Assembly (NCBI GenBank): GCA_946547305.1
Contig: CAMNOX010000003.1
Location: 23,965 to 87,964 of the forward strand
DNA length: 64,000 bases
DNA from: an uncultured Cytophagales bacterium
GTDB lineage: Bacteria; Bacteroidota; Bacteroidia; Cytophagales; Amoebophilaceae
Reading direction: 5' to 3'
Of the stretch, positions 57,039 through 64,000 are shown in pieces. Position numbers and translations under genes: made by a program. Positions within the stretch are counted from its first letter, which is position 1; every line of letters begins with the position of its first letter. The notes beneath the pieces were generated by a model. The model saw only the letters and a list, made by a program, of their open reading frames with translations, was not told the origin of the DNA and made no database searches.

Positions 57039-57392
57039 ATGGATGTCCTTGAGAGAAAAAGGGTTCTTGCTACCAATGTTTTGCGAGAAGTGTTGTTGTA
57101 TGATGTTCAGAGGGTATATCTTGTTTTTAAAGGATCTATGATTACAGTTACGAATACATATTTACTTGACGGAGGGAAGTTGATGAAGGTATATTTAAGT
57201 TTTTATTCCTATGATGGTAATGGTTTAGATGATTGTAAGGCTTTGTCGTTTTTGAATAAAATAAAAGGTAAGATAAGATATAAATTAGGGTTGATGCTTT
57301 CTAATAAATTAAAGTTTATTCCAAGTATCGATTTTTATATTGATGACTCGAGTGATGTTTGTAATGGTATGGTATTAGATGTAAATTGTTAG
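57039..57392 (+). CDS. rbfA: Ribosome-binding factor A
   Basis: RbfA matures the 30S subunit. The 117-residue KH-like protein shows RKRVLATNVLREVLLYDVQ (N-terminal helix), ITVTNTYLLDGGKLMKVYLSF and KIRYKLGLMLSNKLKFIPSIDFYIDDS in outline, matching the family order (RVaeqI..eL, V..V....D...A.VYvS, lR..L...l.lr..P.l.F..D). Between comEC (39 bp) and dnaB (5 bp). Confidence 0.9.
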   Translation: MDVLERKRVLATNVLREVLLYDVQRVYLVFKGSMITVTNTYLLDGGKLMKVYLSFYSYDGNGLDDCKALSFLNKIKGKIRYKLGLMLSNKLKFIPSIDFYIDDSSDVCNGMVLDVNC

Positions 57393-57397
57393 GTTTT

Positions 57398-58801
57398 ATG
57401 AGCGTTAGTGATGAAGCAGGTGATAATTTGGTAAGAGTATATCCTAGCTCTCTTGAGGTGGAAAAGTGTGTCTTGGGGGCATTAATGATTGAGAGGGATT
57501 CGATTTTGGAGGTTGTTAATATATTAAATGTTGATTCTTTTTATTTTTATTCGAATCAGGAGGTTTATAGGGCAATTTTAAATTTATTTGAAGAGCATTT
57601 ACCTATCGATTTGAGAACAGTTATTGATCAGCTTAAGAAAAATGGAGTTTTAGATAAAGTAGGAGGAGACGAGTATGTAGTGTCTTTGATAGATAGGGTT
57701 GTTTCAGGAGAGAATATTGAGTATCACGCGTATTTGATATTGGAGTGTGCTATAAAGAGAGAGATCATAAATATGTCACGTGAGTTATTAAAACAGTCTT
57801 GTGATCCAACAATCGATGTATCTAATTTAATAAATTTTGCCGAACAGAAAATATTAGAAGTTTCATCTAGAAGTATAAGGAAGGAATATTCGGCTTTGGG
57901 ACCATTGTTAGCTGAAACTATATCTCTTATTGAATTAAAAGAATCTAAAGGAGATGGAATTATAGGTGTTCCGAGTGGTTTTTCGGGGTTAGATGCATTG
58001 ACATCTGGTTGGCAAAAATCTGATTTAATTATAGTTGCAGCTAGGCCGGCTATGGGTAAGACAGCTTTTGTATTATCTTTGGTTAGGAACGCAGCTGTTA
58101 CTTACAATGCTCCTGTAGCGTTATTTTCATTAGAGATGTCTTCTACACAATTGGTATCTAGGTTAATTGCAAATGAAGCTGAATTAGAGGCAACGAAGAT
58201 TATTAAAGGTAAATTGGAAAGTTATGAATGGGTACAGTTAAAGGATAGGACAAGTAAAATTGCAAATGCTCCTATTTATATCGACGACACTCCTGCTCTT
58301 TCGGTTTATGAATTAATAACTAAATGTAAGAAGTTAAAGATGAAACATGATATACAATTAATAGCTATAGATTATTTACAGCTGTTAACGGCTGGGAACA
58401 TTAATGGTAAGTGGTCATTTAATAGGGAAAATGAGATTTCATTTATTTCTAGGTCATTAAAATGTTTGGCTAAGGAACTTGATGTACCGATTATAACTCT
58501 TTCTCAGTTAAGTAGAGCTGTAGAACAAAGGCAGGGAGATAAAAGACCGATGTTGTCTGATTTGAGGGAGTCTGGGGCTATTGAACAGGACGCTGATATT
58601 GTTATATTTTTATATAGGCCTGAGTACTATAAATTGTTTAATGATAATGATGATTTTAATGTAAGTGGGTTAACTGAGGTTATTATTGCAAAACATAGAA
58701 ATGGACCGTTGGATACAGCCTATGTACAGTTTATTAGTAAAAATGTTAAATTTGTTGATATTCCTAGTGGTGGAAATGTCGCTTCTGGTGGTATTAATTG
58801 A
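57398..58801 (+). CDS. dnaB: Replicative DNA helicase DnaB
   Basis: The replication-fork helicase. The 467-residue protein has the N-terminal primase-interacting domain (PSSLEVEKCVLGALM), Walker A AARPAMGKTAFVLS, Walker B region LIAIDYLQLL, and REISFISRSLK-like motif 3 (here NENEISFISRSLKCLAKEL in the gene) then LSQLSRAVEQR and SDLRESGAIEQDADIV. I use the ATG at 57398 rather than a TTG four codons upstream. The next gene starts 9 bp after its stop. Confidence 0.96.
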   Translation: MSVSDEAGDNLVRVYPSSLEVEKCVLGALMIERDSILEVVNILNVDSFYFYSNQEVYRAILNLFEEHLPIDLRTVIDQLKKNGVLDKVGGDEYVVSLIDRVVSGENIEYHAYLILECAIKREIINMSRELLKQSCDPTIDVSNLINFAEQKILEVSSRSIRKEYSALGPLLAETISLIELKESKGDGIIGVPSGFSGLDALTSGWQKSDLIIVAARPAMGKTAFVLSLVRNAAVTYNAPVALFSLEMSSTQLVSRLIANEAELEATKIIKGKLESYEWVQLKDRTSKIANAPIYIDDTPALSVYELITKCKKLKMKHDIQLIAIDYLQLLTAGNINGKWSFNRENEISFISRSLKCLAKELDVPIITLSQLSRAVEQRQGDKRPMLSDLRESGAIEQDADIVIFLYRPEYYKLFNDNDDFNVSGLTEVIIAKHRNGPLDTAYVQFISKNVKFVDIPSGGNVASGGIN

Positions 58802-58810
58802 TATTTATTT

Positions 58811-60082
58811 ATGAAAAGTTATTTTTTGTGGTTATTATTTGTTTGGTTTAATTTTGTTTATTATTGTTCCGAGCGTAAGTGTTGTTGTAAATGTTGTGCT
58901 TGTTGTTGTTGCTATAGTGGAGCGCCTGGTTCTAGAAATAGTTTAGTTATTCCGGGAATTAAAGCTGATTTTATTAGTTTTGATGAATTTAGTGGATATT
59001 TTAATGGTGCAAAGATTAATAAGGGTGTTATTAATAATAAGATAGATGAATTGAATAATGAATTATATAGTGTTAAATCATTGATTGGAGGAAGGCTTAA
59101 CACAAAGAATTTTTTAGGAAAGAGTTATAGTTTCCCTCATATTCATTGGAATGGTTCAATTCCTGGTAAATATAGGCATTTATGTTACGTGCTAGCTCCA
59201 CTAAATATTATTTTACATTTATATTGTATTAGGGAGTTTTTTAAGTCTGAGAATGTTCCTAGTTATGAGGTGAGTGATAGTAGTGATTGTTATCGTTTTT
59301 TTGAAGATATTGCTTTTATTAGGACATTTAGGATTTATGTTAACGCGTTGGAGATGGGTGAATCATTTACTATAGATATAGGAAAAGATGGTGATTACTA
59401 TTTTACTCTTGGTTTTGCTGGGAAAGCTGATGTTGTTGATGATAATGCCATGTATGCTATAAAAAAAACTTTTGGATCTATTAAAAAGTTTAGAGATTGT
59501 CCATTGATTTATGAGTTTGATCTATGTGATGAATATATGTCGCATTTCTGCAAAGGTGTTGACTGGGATGGGGAAGTACCTTATGACTTTGTAAGAATGT
59601 TTGACTGTAAGGATTTTTGTGATAGGTTTTGTCAAAAAATGTCTAATAATCATGATCTGTGTAATTATGATATTTTGTTTTTTAGTTTGCAGGAGCTATG
59701 TAGAGTAAAAGATAAGGTAATTACTATAAAGGTTGGTAAAGAAGAAAAACTCTCAGATAATTATTTTGAGCCTAAACCTATTAAAAATTTAACAGAGAGT
59801 TTTGAATGTGAAGGGAAAAAATATTTTCTTAAAGGTTTGTTGTTTTGGGCTGCTGGTGATAGAAGGCTTTCGTACGACCAAGCAAATGATTATTTTAGTA
59901 TTGTTTATGATAAAAATGCTCCAGATAAGTCGAAACCTTATGTTTATTGTCAGTTGGATCTTCCGTTGAAATATTATTCTTTGAGAGATATTGAGGACGG
60001 AATAAATAAAATGGATGGGACAGAATTCCCTTATAAGTATAATTATTTAGCTGGTTTATTTTATGAAAAGGTGACAGTTTAG
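58811..60082 (+). CDS. Exported Cys-rich protein, possible inactive USP relative
   Basis: A 423-residue protein with a signal peptide (FLWLLFVWFNFVYYC) and an extreme Cys cluster right after it (13 Cys within residues 19-34). No sure family. Its layout nonetheless follows the USP proteins at 21-25 kb: HLCYVLAPLNIILHLYCIREF with C125 sits where their Cys box is (C120/C124), a Cys-containing middle follows, and near the end CEGKKYFLKGLLFWA...NDYFSIVYD lines up with DGVTYKIRAVAVQSG...GHYYSYVNF. Asp360 occupies the catalytic His position. If related it would be a catalytically dead, ubiquitin-binding-type fold. It follows dnaB by 9 bp, an unusual operon partner. Confidence 0.7.
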   Translation: MKSYFLWLLFVWFNFVYYCSERKCCCKCCACCCCYSGAPGSRNSLVIPGIKADFISFDEFSGYFNGAKINKGVINNKIDELNNELYSVKSLIGGRLNTKNFLGKSYSFPHIHWNGSIPGKYRHLCYVLAPLNIILHLYCIREFFKSENVPSYEVSDSSDCYRFFEDIAFIRTFRIYVNALEMGESFTIDIGKDGDYYFTLGFAGKADVVDDNAMYAIKKTFGSIKKFRDCPLIYEFDLCDEYMSHFCKGVDWDGEVPYDFVRMFDCKDFCDRFCQKMSNNHDLCNYDILFFSLQELCRVKDKVITIKVGKEEKLSDNYFEPKPIKNLTESFECEGKKYFLKGLLFWAAGDRRLSYDQANDYFSIVYDKNAPDKSKPYVYCQLDLPLKYYSLRDIEDGINKMDGTEFPYKYNYLAGLFYEKVTV

Positions 60083-60134
60083 TTTGGATTGATGTTTTGT
60101 TTTAGTGTGGTTTTTTTGATGTTGTGTGAGGTTA

Positions 60135-60155
60135 TTTTTTGTGTTAGAAAAGTTT
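60135..60155 (+). promoter_or_regulatory. Shared upstream box of the lipoprotein at 60204
   Basis: The 21-nt string TTTTTTGTG(T/C)TAGAAAAGTTT is repeated at 60765-60785 before the next paralogue, 49 and 60 bp from the respective ATGs. Likely a shared promoter element or duplication remnant. Confidence 0.5.
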
Positions 60156-60203
60156 TTGAAGGGGAGAATTTGTTTTTTTTTTTTTTTTATTTATATAAAT
60201 TAC

Positions 60204-60716
60204 ATGAAGAAGTTAGGGAAGGTTTTGTTGATTGGTAGTTTTGGTAGTGTTTTTGTTACTAGTTATGGAAAGTGTTGTTGTAACGGAGATGAGAAGAATA
60301 GCTCGAAAGGCGGTAGAAAGCCTGCGAATAAGATGGATGAGGTTAAGGATCTTTTTTTGAAGTGTTTTAAACTTGAATTGGTGGGTGCTTATACGTCTGA
60401 AGATGTAATTGTGGTTAAAAAAGAAGGAAGTTCTGTTGATGAAATTATTAAAAATAAGTTATCTGCAGAGGAGAAAGGAAAATTGTGGTGTGGTTTTTTC
60501 CATAAGGTTGGCGATGTTGTTTACATGATTGGGCTTATTGATGATAATGAAAAGTTAACAGGTTATGATTCTAAGTGTAGTGGAATGCTTGTTAGTTGTT
60601 CTAGGGATTACACTGAAGAAAATGCGTTAAATGATTTAGATAAAGGTTTTTATAGGAAGATATTCTCTGATAATAAATGGTTTTTTTATTTTTTGAAAGG
60701 CAAGGAGACAAAATAG
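60204..60716 (+). CDS. Small Cys-rich exported protein, unknown (copy D)
   Basis: A 170-residue protein. I start at the ATG at 60204, giving a clean signal (MKKLGKVLLIGSFGSVFVTSYG) followed by CCC; the longer frame from a GTG at 60126 would place a poly-Phe stretch before it. The body has VKDLFLKCFKLELVGAY and beta-strand/turn features loosely like the lipoprotein family at 30-31.6 kb (FGVSKDHVTL). Function unknown. Confidence 0.72.
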   Translation: MKKLGKVLLIGSFGSVFVTSYGKCCCNGDEKNSSKGGRKPANKMDEVKDLFLKCFKLELVGAYTSEDVIVVKKEGSSVDEIIKNKLSAEEKGKLWCGFFHKVGDVVYMIGLIDDNEKLTGYDSKCSGMLVSCSRDYTEENALNDLDKGFYRKIFSDNKWFFYFLKGKETK

Positions 60717-60764
60717 AGACAGAACTTTTTAAATAGTGGTTGAATCTAGATTTTTTTGTTTTGG

Positions 60765-60785
60765 TTTTTTGTGCTAGAAAAGTTT
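60765..60785 (+). promoter_or_regulatory. Shared upstream box of the lipoprotein at 60845
   Basis: Second copy of the 21-nt box described at 60135, one base different, 60 bp before the ATG. Confidence 0.5.
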
Positions 60786-60844
60786 AATATATCTTGAGAA
60801 GTGTTTTATTTTGTTAATCATTATAAAAATATTATATTATAATT

Positions 60845-61333
60845 ATGTTTGTGTTTTTGAATTTGGTTACATATTGTTTGTTCATTTGTTGCGTTTTTGG
60901 AGGAGTGTGTTGTTCAGAAGAAGAGAAAAGCAGTAGGAATGGAAGTAAAGTTGGAGATGGTGGTTTTAGGAGGCTTGTTAAAGATTGTTTTGGTGTAAAA
61001 AATGAGGATGTTTTGCTTGAGCATTCAACTGATTGGTTGCCTGATTATTCAAGAGATGTTGTTGCAAAGGTGCTTGGTGTGGTTGCTGATGAATTTAAAA
61101 AGATTAAGGGTAGTGTACGTTGTGTTATTTTTCATATTATTAATGGTAAGGTTTTTTTCGTTTGTAGTAAAGGTGACGTTGTTTTTAATGGAGAGAAAGT
61201 TGAGAAGCTTTCTAATGATGAATTGAATAATGTAGATACTAAAAGTCATCTTGAACAAGGTTTTATTATTGCTGGGAAGAAGGGAGGAGGTTGTCATTAT
61301 ACTTGTTATCGTTTTAAGGATATTAAAGTTTGA
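60845..61333 (+). CDS. Small Cys-containing lipoprotein-like protein, unknown (copy E)
   Basis: A 162-residue protein with a hydrophobic leader (FLNLVTYCLFICCVFGGVCC) and a domain starting LVKDCFGVKNEDVLLEHS, close in form to CKYFGVSKDHVTLTHT of the lipoproteins at 30-31.6 kb. The later segment GEKVEKLSNDELNNV matches their SEIVECKEDDLTNAV. A distant member of the same family. Unknown function. Confidence 0.78.
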   Translation: MFVFLNLVTYCLFICCVFGGVCCSEEEKSSRNGSKVGDGGFRRLVKDCFGVKNEDVLLEHSTDWLPDYSRDVVAKVLGVVADEFKKIKGSVRCVIFHIINGKVFFVCSKGDVVFNGEKVEKLSNDELNNVDTKSHLEQGFIIAGKKGGGCHYTCYRFKDIKV

Positions 61334-61642
61334 TTTTATGAATGTTTTGTTTTGTGAGAGGTTCTGATGATCTAGTATTTTTGGTAATGAGGATGAGAAA
61401 CTAAAGAAGACTTTTGTTCTTTAAGAAATAGTAGCTTTATTTATTGTTTTAAAGAATTGAAAGCGTTACTTTGTTTTTTTTTAAAGAATTGTAAGTGGTC
61501 TAAAGATGAGGAATTTGAAGTGTGTTGAAAGAATGAAAACGATTTGTTATTTAGAATTGACAAGATAAGGATGATGGAAACATAAAAAGTGTTGATAAAT
61601 TATTCTAGGAAGCGTAATGTGGCCTATTTTTATTCAGTGTGT
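61334..61642. other. Gap without an intact gene
   Basis: 309 bp between copy E and the next, convergent gene. Short coding-like scraps with several stops (for example around 61380-61430, GNEDEKLKKTFVL) look like a decayed relative of the neighbouring small exported proteins, but I cannot show homology. No RNA gene seen. Confidence 0.4.
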
Positions 61643-63184
61643 TTACAATTCCTTTAATTTTTTTTGTATTGTTGCGTTGTTGTAGAGGAATTCGAATAAT
61701 CCGTTTTTTTTAATTAGTTTTATTTTTGAGACAATAAAATTGTATCTAGATTTGTCGTATTCGTTGTTTCCCTTGTTTGAAATAAGAAAGTCTAGCATTT
61801 TGTCATAGTATTTTTTAATTTCATCTTTTTCTTCATTGGTTATTTTGTTAATTCTGTCAACGATATATTGGTTATTGCTTATAAGTACATGTTCTTTTAT
61901 CATTGCTTTCATTGATTCGAATATTGGTGAGTCTATCACTTTCTTTAGCCAATTAGAATATTCATTTATGTCTTCGATTTTGTGTCCGATTATTTCGTCA
62001 CTTTCTCTCCTTATTTCATCTTGTAGAATTTTTTTGTTACTCTCTTCATAGTTCCATGAGTATTTGATGATGGCTTTGATGAAATTATCATAGTCTCCTT
62101 TATATTTATTATCATATATTTCTTTTAGTTTATCATAATTTTGATGGTGTTTGCTAATATTTTCGAATCCATCACAATATTTATATAAAAAATCATGACA
62201 GGTAATTTCTTTAAATAATTTGATGTCATTGTCATTGTTTTTTGATTCTGTGAATTTAAGTATTTTATCTATTTCATCTGAGTTACTGTATAATGTGACG
62301 AAGAACTTATTAAAATTTTCATAGTTTTCTTGGTTATATGTTTTTTCTATTCCTTTATATTTATCAAGAAAAGTATTTCCTTTTGTTCCTCTCCTTAGTA
62401 CACCGTAGAAGTCTTTATATGATTTATCGTCAGTTAATTTTTTATCGAGACTTATATCTAGTGCTTTTAATGAGTAATTCCCATTTTCTTGTTTTAGAGA
62501 TACATTGTCTAGTCTGCCTAACCCGCAGTCTTTTAAATTTAAAAATGAAAGTATTGTGTAAAAAGGCAGGAAGTTCTCTATTTGTGATAGGATTGTAAGT
62601 GTATTTTCGAGTTGCATTTCTGTGCTAGTATCAAGTACTATGATGTCTTTTATTTCTTTAGTTAGGAGGTAGTCTCCATTGAAAATATATTCTATATCGC
62701 ATAATCCCAGATATTTTAGTAAGTCAATGTATAGTTTATTATTCCCTTTGTCTTTTTTTATAAATACGACATCTCCATTGTCAAGAAATGTGATTTTTTT
62801 GCATCTGCTTGCGCTTTTAGTTTTTTCTACTTTGATATTATTAATGTCTTTTCCTCCACGATATTTTTCTAATAGAATGATGTAATTTTCTATGTCGTCT
62901 TCAGTGGAATCTAGTATGTTTTTTTGTGATTCCTGGCTTAGTGAATTAATAAAAATTTTACTTTTATTTGATTTTATTTTATTAACTTCGCCAATTTTTG
63001 TTATTGCCTCTAGTGGGTCCTCTGATAGTAAAACTTTAATTTTGTTATTAGTCTTTTTGTTATTGATTGTGTGTTGTTTTGAGTAGTTTTGAGTTTGATT
63101 ATTACGGCAACAGCAACAACAACCTATGATACTGTGTGTTGATATGAGAATATAAGAATGAATGATGTATTTAATGTAGTACAT
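61643..63184 (-). CDS. Exported Cys-rich protein, possibly a degenerate kinase-like fold
   Basis: A 513-residue protein with a signal peptide (YIIHSYILISTHSIIG) and CCCCC directly after (22-26). The body has ITFLDNGDVVFIKKDKGNN (131-149), which resembles a kinase-like N-lobe strand with a Lys, and later ILSFLNLKDCGLGRLDNVSL (211-230) then LKALDISL (239-246), in the order of a catalytic loop and metal-binding Asp as in LanM/PI3K-like kinases. The catalytic Asp of the D.H..N pattern is not evident. The remainder is helical. The relation is a guess; the gene and export signal are well supported. Confidence 0.72.
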   Translation of the reverse strand: MYYIKYIIHSYILISTHSIIGCCCCCRNNQTQNYSKQHTINNKKTNNKIKVLLSEDPLEAITKIGEVNKIKSNKSKIFINSLSQESQKNILDSTEDDIENYIILLEKYRGGKDINNIKVEKTKSASRCKKITFLDNGDVVFIKKDKGNNKLYIDLLKYLGLCDIEYIFNGDYLLTKEIKDIIVLDTSTEMQLENTLTILSQIENFLPFYTILSFLNLKDCGLGRLDNVSLKQENGNYSLKALDISLDKKLTDDKSYKDFYGVLRRGTKGNTFLDKYKGIEKTYNQENYENFNKFFVTLYSNSDEIDKILKFTESKNNDNDIKLFKEITCHDFLYKYCDGFENISKHHQNYDKLKEIYDNKYKGDYDNFIKAIIKYSWNYEESNKKILQDEIRRESDEIIGHKIEDINEYSNWLKKVIDSPIFESMKAMIKEHVLISNNQYIVDRINKITNEEKDEIKKYYDKMLDFLISNKGNNEYDKSRYNFIVSKIKLIKKNGLFEFLYNNATIQKKLKEL

Positions 63185-63237
63185 ATTAATTAAAAAAGGT
63201 TGGAATAATCAGTAAGTTTGCATTTTGTTTTACTCTT

Positions 63238-64000
<763 letters not shown>

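Noticed and set aside
60126..60203. Upstream GTG start for the exported protein at 60204
   Set aside because: It would place a poly-Phe stretch before a perfectly good signal peptide and cover the shared 21-nt upstream box.
60764..60775. GG...GC pair upstream of the gene at 60845
   Set aside because: The spacing is 8 nt, not the 10 nt required for a -24/-12 element.

Overview
This window is AT-rich bacterial DNA that reads as part of the reduced chromosome of a host-associated (probably intracellular) Bacteroidota. The lineage is inferred from several family signatures: gldKLMN in order, DUF3127 and PUR/DUF3276 proteins, a Bacteroidota-style trigger factor, EF-P and tRNA-Gln, the tuf-trnW pair, and no consistent Shine-Dalgarno sites. 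The 16S 3' end has lost the usual anti-Shine-Dalgarno core. An Amoebophilus/Cardinium-like symbiont would fit, but the sequence alone does not settle the genus. Rubrerythrin and a K+-type membrane pyrophosphatase hint at low-oxygen, energy-limited life.

Layout. 1-2.3 kb: gyrB 5' part (leftward), a YwaF-like membrane protein, a rhodanese lipoprotein. 2.4-6.9 kb: an island of exported proteins: a DUF1810 lipoprotein, a long repeat protein with ubiquitin-like (beta-grasp-like) segments, a frameshifted single-domain relative, and an exported membrane-anchored Clp-type AAA+ ATPase. 6.9-12.4 kb: DMT transporter, smpB, two tRNAs, tig, a thioredoxin-like gene, dnaK. 12.4-18.25 kb (leftward): membrane protein, pyrophosphatase, prfB, a C4 zinc-ribbon protein, two tRNA-Thr, a DUF3127 gene. 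18.25-18.49 kb: a likely replication origin, with a DnaA-box cluster at the point where strand composition flips from A/C-rich to T/G-rich. 18.5-26.2 kb: rpoN, tRNA-Ile, tuf, tRNA-Trp, tRNA-Asp, two tandem exported USP-type deubiquitinases separated by a decayed aspS fragment, then intact aspS. 26.4-31.7 kb: two tandem families of small lipoproteins, some broken, and a DUF2130 gene. 31.8-50.6 kb: mainly housekeeping (ung, recA, rplL, cca, gatB, efp, pepP, groES-groEL, lptC, rubrerythrin, holB, comM, rsmG) mixed with unknown exported proteins. 50.6-55.3 kb: the type IX secretion/gliding core gldKLMN. 55.4-58.8 kb: comEC-rbfA-dnaB. 58.8-63.2 kb: more Cys-rich exported proteins, one resembling a USP that has lost its catalytic His. 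63.2-64 kb: 3' half of a 16S rRNA gene (leftward).

How it may fit together (inference). A Sec-exported repertoire of eukaryote-like ubiquitin-pathway proteins (USP proteases, ubiquitin-like proteins, an AAA+ machine) and Cys-rich lipoproteins lies in the same stretch as T9SS core genes, so the cell may deliver ubiquitin-pathway modulators to a host. Matching GG-N10-GC sites upstream of dnaK and groES, together with a resident rpoN, suggest sigma-54 control of the main chaperones. Tandem duplication, homopolymer frameshifts and G-tracts next to exported genes point to rapid turnover or phase variation of that repertoire.
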